Source: an uncultured Kiloniellaceae bacterium (GTDB taxonomy: Bacteria > Pseudomonadota > Alphaproteobacteria > Kiloniellales > Kiloniellaceae). Taken from it: DNA of 64,000 bases. The stretch lies in assembly GCA_947493695.1 (NCBI GenBank), contig CANLSF010000007.1, positions 1-64,000 on the forward strand, written 5' to 3'. Numbering within the stretch: position 1 is the first letter of the stretch; each line of letters begins with the position of its first letter. Positions 1 through 10,592 of the stretch are shown here, piece after piece. The translations under genes and the position numbers were made by a program. The notes beneath the pieces were generated by a model that saw only the letters and a list, made by a program, of their open reading frames with translations, was not told the DNA's origin and made no database searches.

Positions 1-340
1 TGAAACAATACTATCCCACACAGACCGCCGACCGCGCATCCCTTCCAAATTCATATTCACTATGTCAAAGAACCGGCGGACATCAGAACGAGCCTAAGAT
101 CCGCGCAACTCCGGCTTCCCGGAGCCACAACCCAACCTACCGATGATACGGTGAAGTGAGGCCGAAGATAGTAGCGACAAGAAACCCTTTGTGCAACTGT
201 TACCAGGTGCACCTGGGACAATCTTGTCGTTTTGGATGGCCAGCTGCGTGATCCACCGGGGTGTCTGCGCTGCTGACGAGCGGGGTTATAGGCCCCCTGC
301 TCCGGGCTGTCCAGCAAGAAAATGAAAAAAAATTATCTTT
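1..340. other. Left edge, no supported gene
   Basis: I see no convincing coding region, RNA gene or repeat here. The short open frames lack a ribosome binding site and resemble no protein I know. The stretch lies downstream of the leftward gene that ends at 341 and probably holds the end of that transcript, though no clear T-rich hairpin is visible. Confidence 0.5.
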
Positions 341-763
341 TTATATCAGGCCCAATTCCTTGAGCTCTGCTCTCATTTCCTCGGGCATTTCCGCAACGCC
401 TTCAGGGGCGTCGGAAAGGTCCAGAGGCGTATCGGCAGGCTTCAGGTAGCGCCACCCCTGGAAAGGCCGGTGCGGCTGGTTGACGGTCCTGTGCAGTTCC
501 TGCTCCAGGATCAGGCGGGCGTAGCGCTGCCCCTCCTCATCATAGACCGTTTCGATGTCCAGCAACCTTTGCCGCGCCCGCACCTGCCCCTTGATCACCC
601 AATAGATCGAACCGCCTTTCAGCAGCTCGTCCTTACGCCGGGGCATCATGCGGGTCTGATGGAAGATCTGCCCGGTTTCGCGCAGGCGGTAGGCCTGCCA
701 CTCGCGCAATCCCTCCACATGCTCCGTTCCGACGGAAAGCTTGATTAGGTTCAGTTTACTCAT
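341..763 (-). CDS. DUF1489 family protein
   Basis: A 140-residue soluble protein matching my recollection of the DUF1489 family, which is largely confined to Alphaproteobacteria and has no established function. It opens with a short hydrophobic strand (LNLIKLSVG) followed by a basic, mixed-charge body (TRMMPRRKDELL) and an acidic C-terminus. There is no signal peptide or membrane segment. It is the last gene of the leftward liu operon, 76 bp after the HMG-CoA lyase gene. It may be co-transcribed without being part of leucine breakdown, since this family occurs in many genomic contexts. Confidence 0.8.
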   Translation of the reverse strand: MSKLNLIKLSVGTEHVEGLREWQAYRLRETGQIFHQTRMMPRRKDELLKGGSIYWVIKGQVRARQRLLDIETVYDEEGQRYARLILEQELHRTVNQPHRPFQGWRYLKPADTPLDLSDAPEGVAEMPEEMRAELKELGLI

Positions 764-839
764 GCCGTTCGCTTCATACCCGGTCGTATCCGGCCGCTTT
801 AAAGCGGCGGGTTTCCTGCCCTGAAGACCTCGCCATGCG

Positions 840-1745
840 CTAGACAGCTTTTGTCCCGCGCGCGAGCGCGACTTTGGAGGCGGGCCTGCGGCCCAGTTGC
901 CCCGAAATCCACCAGGCAGTCTCGATCAAATGATCCAGATCCACCCCGGTCTCCACGCCCAGCCCCTGCAGCATATAGAGCACATCTTCGCTCGCCACGT
1001 TGCCCGACGCCCCATCGGCATAGGGGCAACCGCCCAGGCCCGCAAGTGAAGAATCCACCGTGGTCACCCCAAGTTCCAGGCAACTCAGGATATTGGCCAG
1101 CGCCTGACCATAGGTATCGTGAAAGTGAAGCGCCAGATCAGCCACCGGAACGTGCGCCGCGACGGCCTCGCACATCGCCCGGGCCCTGGCCGGCGTTCCG
1201 ACGCCGATGGTATCGCCCAGGGAAATCTCGTAGCAGCCACCCCTGTAGAGCGCCTCAGCCACCTCTGCCACGGCACTAACGGCGATCTCGCCTTCATAGG
1301 GACAGCCCAAAACACAGGACACGTAGCCCCGGACCCGCAGGCCCTGCCCGCGCGCCTGCTCTATTACAGGCGCGAATCGCTCCAGGGACTCGGCAATTGA
1401 GCAGTTGATGTTCTTTTGCGTGAAGCTCTCGGAAGCCGCGCCGAACACGGCAATCTCCGCGACCTCCATGGCGAGCGCGCGCTCCAACCCCTTAAGGTTG
1501 GGAACCAGCACCGGATAGCTGACACCGGTTTTGGGCTTTATCGCCGCCAGCACCTCCGCCGAATCCGCCATCTGCGGCACCCAGCGCGGTGAGACGAAGG
1601 CTCCGGCCTCGACCACCGGCAGCCCGCAATCCGCAAGCCGATCGATCAGCTCTGCCTTGATCTGCGCCGGAACTATGTCCGATTCGTTCTGCAGGCCGTC
1701 ACGCGGACCGACCTCCACCATCTTGACGCTTGCGGGATAGGACAA
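840..1745 (-). CDS. liuE: Hydroxymethylglutaryl-CoA lyase
   Basis: Cleaves 3-hydroxy-3-methylglutaryl-CoA to acetoacetate and acetyl-CoA, the last step of leucine degradation. The 301-residue protein is a DRE-TIM (HMGL-like) barrel. It has the N-terminal metal and substrate motif EVGPRDGLQNE (residues 11-21), the metal-binding HFHDT, and the signature GLGGCPYADGASGN near residue 236 with the catalytic-loop cysteine at about 240. Length is normal for a bacterial HMG-CoA lyase (mvaB/liuE). It follows the biotin-carboxylase subunit by 45 bp in the same leftward operon, which fits the pathway order. Confidence 0.96.
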   Translation of the reverse strand: MSYPASVKMVEVGPRDGLQNESDIVPAQIKAELIDRLADCGLPVVEAGAFVSPRWVPQMADSAEVLAAIKPKTGVSYPVLVPNLKGLERALAMEVAEIAVFGAASESFTQKNINCSIAESLERFAPVIEQARGQGLRVRGYVSCVLGCPYEGEIAVSAVAEVAEALYRGGCYEISLGDTIGVGTPARARAMCEAVAAHVPVADLALHFHDTYGQALANILSCLELGVTTVDSSLAGLGGCPYADGASGNVASEDVLYMLQGLGVETGVDLDHLIETAWWISGQLGRRPASKVALARGTKAV

Positions 1746-1790
1746 GGGAACCTCTTCTTTCCAGACCAGATATAGTCTTCACGCAAAGGA

Positions 1791-3797
1791 TCAGTCTTCA
1801 GACGTCTCAAGACTCAGAAGCTCCGCCCCTTCTTCCACCAGATCTCCATCGGCATAGAAAACATTGGAGACAACAGCATCATGAGACGCGGTGATGCTGT
1901 GCTCCATCTTCATGGCCTCGAGCACCACCAGCACCTGTCCCTGCTCCACGGCTTCTCCTGCCTGGACCCGCACTGCGACGATCTTTCCGGACATGGGTGC
2001 GGTCAGTTGTCCGCCCTCATCCTCGCCCGCCAGATCGGGATTGCGCGGATCAAGGAGGTGCAGCACATGACTTTTGCCCGCATGCAACACCGTGAAATCC
2101 TGATCGTGGCGCAGGACACGCGCGCTCACAACCCGGCCATTCAGGTCGGCCCGCAGGTGACCGTCCTCTCGCAAGTCCCCCTGCAGGGTCAAGGTGTCGC
2201 CGCTAGGCATAGCCGCCTCGATGAGGGTTCCCTCCGCGTACCGTAAATCGACGGCAAAATCCTGATCGCCTTCCTGAAACAGCAGGCGCCGCTGCGTATC
2301 CCCATTGAGACGCCACCCACCGGTCTGAAACCAGGGTGAGCCGTCATCACCGGACACCGCAGCCGCCCGGGTCGCTTCCTGCTTCACCGCGGAAATCTCG
2401 GCCAGGGCCGCCAGAGCCAGTATCTGGTCATCAAGCGGCGCAGGAGCCGGCAGAAGATCCGCGGCATAGCGCTCGATAAAACCCGTATCGACACCGCCCT
2501 CGGCAAAAGCGGGATGACCCGCGACCGCAGCAAGAAAGGCCGTGTTCGTTGTCACGCCCACGATGTGCGTCCCCGTCAGCGCTGCGCGCAGACGCGCCAG
2601 CGCCGATGCCCGGTCCTCGTCCCACACGATCAGCTTCGCGATCATGGGATCGTAGTAAACGGTGACCGAGTCGCCCTGCCGGACACCGCTGTCCAGGCGC
2701 AGATGACGTGACGGCGGGGGTGTCTCGAAGTGCAGGAGGCGTCCGGTGGCCGGCAGAAAGTCCCGCTGTGGATCCTCGGCATAGAGGCGGACCTCGAAGG
2801 CATGGCCGGAGATACTCAGTTCCGACTGAGAGAGCGGCAAGGCTTCTCCCGATGCCACCCGAAGCTGCCATTCAACCAGATCCTGCCCGGTGATCATCTC
2901 GGTTACCGGATGTTCGACCTGCAGACGGGTATTCATCTCCATGAAATAAAAGTCGTCGCCTTCGGCAATGAACTCCACGGTGCCGGCGCCCTGGTATCCG
3001 ATGGCCTGAGCCGCCGCGACTGCCGCCTCGCCCATCTCGGCCCGGCGCTCCTCGGTCATGCCTGGCGCAGGCGCTTCTTCGACCACCTTCTGGTGACGCC
3101 GCTGAACCGAGCAATCCCGCTCGAAGAGATAAACCGCATTCCCAAGAGAATCCGCAAAGACCTGAACTTCAATATGGCGCGGAGCCGTCAGGTATTTCTC
3201 GACCAGAACCCGCTCGTCACCGAAGGATGAGGCCGCTTCCCGCCGGGCCGAATCCAAGGATGCCGAGAATTCCTCCGCTGTTCTGACGATCCGCATCCCC
3301 TTGCCGCCGCCACCGGCTGAGGCCTTGATCAACACGGGATAACCGATCTTTTCGGCTTCCGCCGCCAGCAGAGTAGAGTCCTGCTCCACACCGTGGTAAC
3401 CCGGCACCAGCGGGACCGAAGCCTTTTCCATCAGCGCCTTGGCTTCGCTCTTGGACCCCATGGCCCGGATCGCATCGGCGGGAGGCCCGATAAAGGTCAG
3501 GCCGGCATCGGCACAGGCATCCGCAAAGCCTGCGTTTTCCGACAGGAACCCATAGCCCGGATGAACCGCCTGCGCGCCCGTCGCCAACGCCGCCTCAATG
3601 ATCTTCTCGCCAAGTAGGTAGCTCTCCATCGCTGCTGCCGGGCCGATCCGGATGGCTTCATCGGCAGAAGCAACATGCAGAGCGTCCTGGTCCGCATCCG
3701 AATAAACCGCAACCGTCGCGATCCCCATGCGCCGGGCTGTCTCGATAACACGACAGGCGATCTCGCCCCGGTTCGCAATCAGAATTTTATCAAACAA
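1791..3797 (-). CDS. liuD: Methylcrotonyl-CoA carboxylase, biotin-containing alpha subunit
   Basis: The ATP-dependent biotin carboxylase and biotin carrier half of 3-methylcrotonyl-CoA carboxylase (668 residues). Domain order is a biotin carboxylase N-terminal domain starting FDKILIANRGEIACRV, ATP-grasp (glycine loop KASAGGGGKGMRIV), a biotin carboxylase C-terminal domain, a short linker domain, and a C-terminal biotinyl domain with EAMKMEH; the biotinylated lysine is at about residue 630. Family resemblance alone would also allow a propionyl- or geranyl-CoA carboxylase. Co-location with liuB, liuC and liuE supports methylcrotonyl-CoA. It lies 74 bp after a K+ channel gene that interrupts the expected liuC-liuD junction. 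Confidence 0.95.
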   Translation of the reverse strand: MFDKILIANRGEIACRVIETARRMGIATVAVYSDADQDALHVASADEAIRIGPAAAMESYLLGEKIIEAALATGAQAVHPGYGFLSENAGFADACADAGLTFIGPPADAIRAMGSKSEAKALMEKASVPLVPGYHGVEQDSTLLAAEAEKIGYPVLIKASAGGGGKGMRIVRTAEEFSASLDSARREAASSFGDERVLVEKYLTAPRHIEVQVFADSLGNAVYLFERDCSVQRRHQKVVEEAPAPGMTEERRAEMGEAAVAAAQAIGYQGAGTVEFIAEGDDFYFMEMNTRLQVEHPVTEMITGQDLVEWQLRVASGEALPLSQSELSISGHAFEVRLYAEDPQRDFLPATGRLLHFETPPPSRHLRLDSGVRQGDSVTVYYDPMIAKLIVWDEDRASALARLRAALTGTHIVGVTTNTAFLAAVAGHPAFAEGGVDTGFIERYAADLLPAPAPLDDQILALAALAEISAVKQEATRAAAVSGDDGSPWFQTGGWRLNGDTQRRLLFQEGDQDFAVDLRYAEGTLIEAAMPSGDTLTLQGDLREDGHLRADLNGRVVSARVLRHDQDFTVLHAGKSHVLHLLDPRNPDLAGEDEGGQLTAPMSGKIVAVRVQAGEAVEQGQVLVVLEAMKMEHSITASHDAVVSNVFYADGDLVEEGAELLSLETSED

Positions 3798-3871
3798 AAG
3801 CCTGGTCCTGTTTCTGAGAGCCGGATCGTCCTCTACGCGTTAAGCGAAAAGCGTCCACACTCTTTTGCATA

Positions 3872-4789
3872 CTAGTCTTGGCGCTCCGCACCGCGTTCTT
3901 TGGTGTAGCTCATGATCTCCGAAAAACCGAACAGCAGAAGAAGGACGCCAAATACGATCTGAACTGCCGTCAAAGCGCGCAAGGCGCCACTTTCGGGCAC
4001 GATGTCGCCGTAGCCAACCGTGCTCAGCGTAATGATGGAAAAGTAGAGACTTTCCTGAAAGGTGATGCTCCGGCTCACACCCTCAATGGCGAAGTTCGGA
4101 CCCTCCGAGAAGCGATCCAGAATCCTGTAGAAACAGGCGAAGACGATGACGTTGATCGAGTAGAAAGTCACGAAGGCGAAGGCCGGAATGGTGAGTCGCT
4201 GCACCCGCTTGAAAAAAGCTTCGAAGACCAGACCGGTATCGAGCAGAAAGGCAGCGACGTTGCTGCTGACCGCAAAGACCACAAACGAAATGACCGCCAT
4301 GGCGCCAAACAGCAGGTAGCTTTCATGGGTAGCGCTCAGGGCTTGCCCGGGGACCGCGAAGGTCGCAATCCCAACCAGCAGCAGTGGGAGCGCCCAAGGC
4401 AGGCCGCGGCGGAACTTGCTGCCCTCCTGCACACGGTGCGAAACCACGATGTCCCGAATTGCCTCCCGCCGCAGAAAGGTTCCCAGCATAAAACCGAGGA
4501 TCGGCAGGATATAGGAAGCCTCCGCCACGGATCTTTCGACAGTCGTGAAGTTGGCTTCGACGAAAACCACAAAGATGCAGGAATAGACCGCCAGGAAGTT
4601 CGCCAGGGCAATCGCAAAAAAGCGGCTGCCCGGGAAGACGGTGAAGAAAAAGGCGACGCTGGCGGAAATCGACACAAGCATCAGGAACTGGAAAAAGCTG
4701 GCGTCATCTCCGACCGCAAAAGAGATCATCAGAACCATGATCCCGGTCGCCAGCACTGCCCCCAGAAGTTTGCGGTCGCTGTCTCCCAT
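3872..4789 (-). CDS. Potassium-channel family membrane protein inside the liu operon
   Basis: A 305-residue inner-membrane protein with about six or seven hydrophobic helices and one pore loop carrying the K+ selectivity filter TVGYGD (residues 257-262), followed by a last helix (FGVLLLLFGFSEIM). It lacks a cytoplasmic RCK/TrkA domain; the C-terminal tail is only about 15 residues. The N-terminal helices have no arginine-rich S4 pattern, so voltage sensing is not evident. The start lies 5 bp after the liuC stop and liuD follows 74 bp later, so it is very probably co-transcribed with leucine-degradation genes. No link between channel and pathway is known to me; the physiological link is open. 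Confidence 0.88.
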   Translation of the reverse strand: MGDSDRKLLGAVLATGIMVLMISFAVGDDASFFQFLMLVSISASVAFFFTVFPGSRFFAIALANFLAVYSCIFVVFVEANFTTVERSVAEASYILPILGFMLGTFLRREAIRDIVVSHRVQEGSKFRRGLPWALPLLLVGIATFAVPGQALSATHESYLLFGAMAVISFVVFAVSSNVAAFLLDTGLVFEAFFKRVQRLTIPAFAFVTFYSINVIVFACFYRILDRFSEGPNFAIEGVSRSITFQESLYFSIITLSTVGYGDIVPESGALRALTAVQIVFGVLLLLFGFSEIMSYTKERGAERQD

Positions 4790-4794
4790 GACGG

Positions 4795-5586
4795 TCAGTC
4801 TTGCGCCCAGTCAGGTTTGCGCTTCTCGAGAAAGGCATTGACCCCTTCCCGGCCCTCGGGGGATTTGCGCAGACGCGCGATCCGGACTGCAGTATCTTCG
4901 ATCACGGCCTCGTCGATGGCCTTATTGCTTACGGCAAAGATGAGATCCTTGGTTTCCTGCTGGGCCCTAGGGCCGCCTGCCAGAATGACCTGAGACAACC
5001 TCTGTCCGCGGGTTTCGAGATCTTCCGCAGGCACTACTTCATGCACAAGCCCCAGCCGGTGCGCCTCACTTGCCGGGAACCGCTCCGCCGTCAGGAAGTA
5101 GCGCCGTGCTGCGCGCTGTCCCATGGCTGCAATGACATAGGGGGAAATCACGGAAGGGATCAGTCCGAGCCGCACTTCCGAAAGACAGAAGCTGGCTTCC
5201 TCTGACGCCAGGGCGATATCGCAGCAGGCCACCAGACCGACCCCGCCGCCAAAAGCAGCCCCCTGGACCAAAGCCATCGTCGGCTTGCTGAGCTCATTCA
5301 ACGTGCGCATCAGGTTCGCGAGGCCGCAGGCGTCCTTGAGGTTTTCACTCTCCTTATAGCCGGCCATCTCCTTCATCCAGTTGAGATCGGCGCCAGCAGA
5401 AAAGCTGCGGCCCCTGGCGGCCATGATCACCATGCGGACTCTCGGGTCATCATCCAGTCCCTGCAGGGCGGAGGTCAGCTCCGAAATCAGCGCGTCATTA
5501 AAGGCGTTGTGAACATCGACCCGGGTCAGAGTGATGCGTGCGACCCCATTGGGCCCGGTTTCTTCGACAAAAAATGGATTGTACAT
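4795..5586 (-). CDS. liuC: Methylglutaconyl-CoA hydratase (enoyl-CoA hydratase family)
   Basis: A crotonase-fold enzyme of 263 residues, expected to hydrate 3-methylglutaconyl-CoA to HMG-CoA. Visible features are the CoA/oxyanion segment GRSFSAGADLNWMKEM, the second oxyanion loop GAAFGGGVGLVACCD and the following SEVRLGLIPSVISPYV segment typical of crotonases. Sequence alone gives only 'enoyl-CoA hydratase'; the specific assignment rests on its position 8 bp after liuB and in an operon with liuD and liuE. It ends 5 bp before the channel gene. Confidence 0.9.
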   Translation of the reverse strand: MYNPFFVEETGPNGVARITLTRVDVHNAFNDALISELTSALQGLDDDPRVRMVIMAARGRSFSAGADLNWMKEMAGYKESENLKDACGLANLMRTLNELSKPTMALVQGAAFGGGVGLVACCDIALASEEASFCLSEVRLGLIPSVISPYVIAAMGQRAARRYFLTAERFPASEAHRLGLVHEVVPAEDLETRGQRLSQVILAGGPRAQQETKDLIFAVSNKAIDEAVIEDTAVRIARLRKSPEGREGVNAFLEKRKPDWAQD

Positions 5587-5594
5587 CCTGGCCC

Positions 5595-7202
<1,608 letters not shown>

Positions 7203-7441
7203 ACCCAGTCGATCTCCTCACACGATCTCCCGCGCCCCACGCACCGGAACTCGTTCAAAAAATACATACCTGCCCGGGCAAACACCAACCCCGCAGCCCT
7301 CAGGCGACCAGGTCCGAAACCTGACACGTCATCGCCGGAAAACAGCTACCTCCCTTCGTGCCGAAACGTGGTCGTCGGGCTTCTGATAACGTTTTTCCTT
7401 CCGGAACTGTATACCCAACAGGGACAAAGCTTACGAGACAA

Positions 7442-7470
7442 ATTTAACGTTTACGTAAACGTAAAGCAAT
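7442..7470 (-). promoter_or_regulatory. LiuR-type operator and promoter of the liuB operon
   Basis: Reading leftward, a -35-like TTGCTT (7465-7470) and a -10-like TAAATT (7442-7447) are separated by exactly 17 bp. The spacer contains the palindrome ACGTTTACGTAAACGT (7448-7463), which extends to a 22-bp dyad (7445-7466) with one mismatched pair. The same sequence stands in front of the MerR gene at 12.74 kb. MerR-family regulators bind such dyads within promoter spacers, so this is the likely LiuR site. The predicted leader before liuB is about 230 nt. The 354-bp gap 7203-7556 holds this element, the hairpin at 7504-7541, and nothing else I can support. Confidence 0.8.
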
Positions 7471-7503
7471 CACGCTTATCCGCACGTCCCTTTCCAGATG
7501 TCA

Positions 7504-7541
7504 GGGACCGTCTGCAGCCATTTATAGCTACGGACGGTCCC
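7504..7541 (-). terminator. Inverted repeat downstream of the isomerase gene
   Basis: Nine-base perfect arms, GGGACCGTC (7504-7512) and GACGGTCCC (7533-7541), around a 20-nt loop, begin 15 bp after the stop of the leftward gene at 7557. There is no T-run behind it, so it is a possible transcription end or 3' stabilising hairpin rather than a textbook terminator. Confidence 0.4.
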
Positions 7542-7556
7542 AAGCCGACTCAATCG

Positions 7557-8177
7557 CTACCAGCCCCCGCTCTCTAGCCAGGCCTCAAGCAACGCCATCC
7601 GGTCATGGCCCCAAAAAGGCTCGCCATCGACCAGGAAGAAGGGCGAGCCGAAGATCTCGCGCTCAATCGCCGACTGAACAACAACGCGCAGGCGTTCCTT
7701 GACCTCCGGGTCTTTCAATGCGGCTTCAACCTGCCCGGCATCATGTCCCAACCCTGCCGCGACCTGCACAACGGCCTGCGGGCTGGAGATCTCCCCGCCT
7801 TTCGCGAAAGCTTCCTGATACAATGCCTTTGCCAAAGCCTTGGCAGCCTCAGGATCGGTCTCATCAAGCCAGTAAAAGGCGCGGCAAGCGGCAATCGAGG
7901 CGAAGGGAAAGGGCTTTGGCATCTGCAGAGGAACGCCCAGGCGGCGGGCTGTCCGCTGAATGTCGTGCCTTGCGTAACCGGCCTTCATGGGAATATCGGT
8001 CAGGGGCCGGGCGCCGGTTTCCTTGAATACAGCGCCCAAGAGCAAAGGACGCCATTGGACACTCCGTCCGTGTCGGGCGGCAAGGTCGTCGATCTGGTGA
8101 GCGGCGAAGTAGCCGAAGGGACTGGCGAAGTCGAAATGGAACTCGATCGCCTGATTGGTCGCACTCTGGGTCATCAT
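7557..8177 (-). CDS. 2-hydroxychromene-2-carboxylate isomerase family protein (DsbA-like fold)
   Basis: A 206-residue member of the DsbA/GST-kappa group. The N-terminus HFDFASPFGYFAAHQID matches the glutathione-binding start of this family, with the conserved serine at about residue 19, and the C-terminus has the GSPFFLVDGEPFWGHDR segment. The catalytic CxxC of true DsbA is absent, as expected for isomerases. The named substrate belongs to naphthalene catabolism, but most family members have other, unknown substrates. It lies upstream of the liuB promoter on the same strand, and 77 bp after the acyl-CoA dehydrogenase gene. Confidence 0.85.
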   Translation of the reverse strand: MMTQSATNQAIEFHFDFASPFGYFAAHQIDDLAARHGRSVQWRPLLLGAVFKETGARPLTDIPMKAGYARHDIQRTARRLGVPLQMPKPFPFASIAACRAFYWLDETDPEAAKALAKALYQEAFAKGGEISSPQAVVQVAAGLGHDAGQVEAALKDPEVKERLRVVVQSAIEREIFGSPFFLVDGEPFWGHDRMALLEAWLESGGW

Positions 8178-8254
8178 TGAGTCTCTATCCTCGTTTGCGG
8201 TTGTTGGCGGCCACCGCTTAAAAACAAGGCTGCCGTCGCCGGCGTGCCTCTAAC

Positions 8255-9391
8255 TCAATCCTTCGCAATTTCACGCCCGATCAGCATCCGCTGGATGTCG
8301 GAGGTTCCCTCGTAAATCTGACAGACCCGGACATCGCGGTAAATCCGTTCGACCGGAAAGTCATTGAGATAACCGTATCCACCGTGGATCTGGATGGCGT
8401 CGGAACAAACCCGCTCTGCCATCTCCGAGGCGAAGAGCTTGGCCATTGCAGCTTCCTTCAAACAGGGTATGCCCGCGTCCCGCAGCCTTGCAGTGTCCAT
8501 AACCATCAGCTCGGCGGCGTGGATCTGTGTCGCCATGTCGGCCAGGCGGAAAGAGACCGCCTGATGCTCAACAATCGCCTTGCCAAAACTTTGGCGCTCC
8601 TTGGCGTAGCTCAGCGCCGCCTGATACGCAGCCCGAGCCATTCCAACGGATTGTGCCGCAATCCCGATGCGCCCGCCTTCAAGGTTGGATAGAGCAATGC
8701 GATAGCCTTCGCCCTCCTCACCCAAAAGATGATCAGGCGTCAGGCGGCAGGACTCCAGTGAGATCTGACAGGTGTCGGAAGCCTTCTGCCCCAGCTTCTT
8801 CTCGGTCGACGCCACCCGGTAGCCCGGCGTGTCGGTCGGCACGATGAAAGCACTGATGCCCTTCTTGCCTTTCTCCGGGTCGGTGACTGCAAAGACAATC
8901 GCAATGTCGGCATTGCGGCCGGAGGTAATGAACTGCTTCACGCCATCCAGAATATAGTGGTTACCGTCTTTGCGCGCCTTTGTCTTCAGCGCCGCAGCAT
9001 CCGAACCGGCCTGTGGCTCGGTCAGGCAAAACGCGCCCAGCTTTTCGCCGCGCGCCATCGGCTTGAGAAAACGTTCTTTCTGCTCCTCAGAACCATAACG
9101 CAGGATCGGCATGCAACCGACGGAGTTGTGCACGCTCATCACCGTGGAGCAGGACCCGTCGCCCTCGGCAACTTCCATCAGCGCCAGGGCATAGGAAAGG
9201 TTGTCCGCACCCGCGCCGTCATAGCTTTCGGGCACCAACATTCCCAGGAAACCCAGTGAGGCCATCTCTTCAATCGCTTCGCTCGGAAAGCGCGCATCCC
9301 GATCCCAGGCCGCCGCATTCGGCGCAAGGCGGTCCTGCGCAAACTGCCGGGCCGTATCACGGATCAGTCCCTGTTCTTCATTCAGCAGCAT
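8255..9391 (-). CDS. Acyl-CoA dehydrogenase (short/branched-chain type)
   Basis: A 378-residue FAD-dependent acyl-CoA dehydrogenase with the usual three domains: helical N-terminus, the beta-domain motif [19 protein letters not shown], and a C-terminal helical domain ending in [18 protein letters not shown]. The catalytic glutamate is in that YEGTS motif (about residue 361), as in butyryl-, isobutyryl- and 2-methylbutyryl-CoA dehydrogenases. This distinguishes it from the isovaleryl-CoA dehydrogenase at 10.6 kb, where that position is glycine. A role in valine or isoleucine oxidation is plausible from context but not proven. It sits 67 bp after an SDR gene on the same strand. Confidence 0.93.
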   Translation of the reverse strand: MLLNEEQGLIRDTARQFAQDRLAPNAAAWDRDARFPSEAIEEMASLGFLGMLVPESYDGAGADNLSYALALMEVAEGDGSCSTVMSVHNSVGCMPILRYGSEEQKERFLKPMARGEKLGAFCLTEPQAGSDAAALKTKARKDGNHYILDGVKQFITSGRNADIAIVFAVTDPEKGKKGISAFIVPTDTPGYRVASTEKKLGQKASDTCQISLESCRLTPDHLLGEEGEGYRIALSNLEGGRIGIAAQSVGMARAAYQAALSYAKERQSFGKAIVEHQAVSFRLADMATQIHAAELMVMDTARLRDAGIPCLKEAAMAKLFASEMAERVCSDAIQIHGGYGYLNDFPVERIYRDVRVCQIYEGTSDIQRMLIGREIAKD

Positions 9392-9458
9392 GGCTTCCGG
9401 GTTTCCTTTTACAAGCGCGCGAAATCCTTACGAATTAAACGCCGGGCATCGTCACGCC

Positions 9459-10139
9459 TCACCAGTCAATGGCGGAACCATCGTAGTTGAAAAAACCGCC
9501 GTTCTCCGCAGGCGCCGCGCGTTCCAGCACCGCGCGCAGACCGCTTACGGATTTGCCGACGTCGATGTCGGCATCATCTCCACCCATGTCGGTTTTCACC
9601 CAGCCCGGATGGAGGGCGATGGTCGTAATCCCGCGATCCGCCAGATCGATGGACAAGAGCTTTGTCACCATGTTCAAGGCGCATTTGGAGGTCCGATAGG
9701 GGTAACTTCCGCCCTTCTCGACCGCCGAGATCGATCCCAGGCGGCTTGAGAGATTGGCAATCACCTTGCGGTCGCTTTTGGCCACCAGGTCGGCGAAATG
9801 CTCGACCATGCGCAGCGGCGAAAGCGTGTTGACCGCCAGCATTTCCGACCAGGCCTCGTAGTCGGTCGATCCAAAGCCTTCGCGCGTGTTGAAGACACCC
9901 GCGTTGTTCACCAGAATATCGATCGGCTCGTCCGCAAGTTCCCGCGCAAGAGACTCGACCTTGAGTTTGTCGGTTACATCGAGCTTGTGGCGCGTGACGT
10001 CCCCCGACACATCCTTGAGACTTTTCGAGCGCTCCAGGTTGCGGCAACAGGCGTGGACCTTCCAGCCATCCTTGGCGAAGGATTGCACTAACGCCAGACC
10101 GATACCGCGATTGGCGCCGGTAATGAGTATTGTGGGCAC
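9459..10139 (-). CDS. SDR family oxidoreductase
   Basis: A short-chain dehydrogenase of 226 residues with a Rossmann nucleotide-binding motif TGANRGIG at the N-terminus, the NNAG motif, and the catalytic YxxxK (YPYRTSK). I chose the GTG at 10137-10139 because an AGGAGG ribosome binding site lies 4 bp upstream; an in-frame ATG at 10163 has no such site and would add eight unfamiliar residues. Substrate is unknown. It precedes the acyl-CoA dehydrogenase gene on the same strand and may be transcribed with it. Confidence 0.88.
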   Translation of the reverse strand: MPTILITGANRGIGLALVQSFAKDGWKVHACCRNLERSKSLKDVSGDVTRHKLDVTDKLKVESLARELADEPIDILVNNAGVFNTREGFGSTDYEAWSEMLAVNTLSPLRMVEHFADLVAKSDRKVIANLSSRLGSISAVEKGGSYPYRTSKCALNMVTKLLSIDLADRGITTIALHPGWVKTDMGGDDADIDVGKSVSGLRAVLERAAPAENGGFFNYDGSAIDW

Positions 10140-10378
10140 GTGGCCTCCTAAAACTTCGGGCAATGTGGCCTCGATGGCGGCAGCCTACTCTTCCAATCCG
10201 GAAACGGAAATCCGCCTTATGGGAATTTCCGGCCGGCTACAAGCTAAGGCTTTGACTCTTCTTCGTTTCAGCCAAGGAAGAAAATAATCGGCTCGCGCAC
10301 GACTCCGTGCTTATTTGTAGGCATTCCAACGTTTTAAACTCATAACCGCTGCTTTTTACACCCTGAATAACCTGCAAG

Positions 10379-10570
10379 CTAAGCAACCACAGCGGGCTCG
10401 ATCCGCCGAGGGCGACGCAGCAGCTCGCCACCACAATTCGGGCAGCGGTTCTCCATCGCTTGCGTGCAATCCGCACAAAAACTGCACTCGTAACTGCAGA
10501 TGTAAGCCTCACCATCATTCGCGAGACCGTTCCCGCAGCGCTCACACTTCGGTTTCATCATAAGGGACAA
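10379..10570 (-). CDS. DUF1272 small zinc-ribbon protein
   Basis: A protein of about 60 residues rich in paired cysteines: CERCG near the start, then C-x3-C-x2-C-x2-C and a final CPNCGG. This matches the DUF1272 family, small predicted zinc-binding proteins of unknown role. Initiation could be the TTG at 10570, which has GGGAG 8 bp upstream, or ATG at 10561 or 10558; the conserved part begins at MKPKCERCG. It lies between an SDR gene and liuA on the leftward strand. Confidence 0.82.
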   Translation of the reverse strand: MSLMMKPKCERCGNGLANDGEAYICSYECSFCADCTQAMENRCPNCGGELLRRPRRIEPAVVA

Positions 10571-10592
10571 ATAACGGCTCCCTGAAGTTTGA

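Noticed and set aside
60-449. Two short open frames at the left edge
   Set aside because: No ribosome binding site, no recognisable family, and the rightward one runs into the DUF1489 gene on the opposite strand.
3878-4993. A 371-codon rightward open frame opposite the channel gene
   Set aside because: Highly charged, low-hydrophobicity translation typical of an antisense frame of a membrane protein gene; no ribosome binding site.
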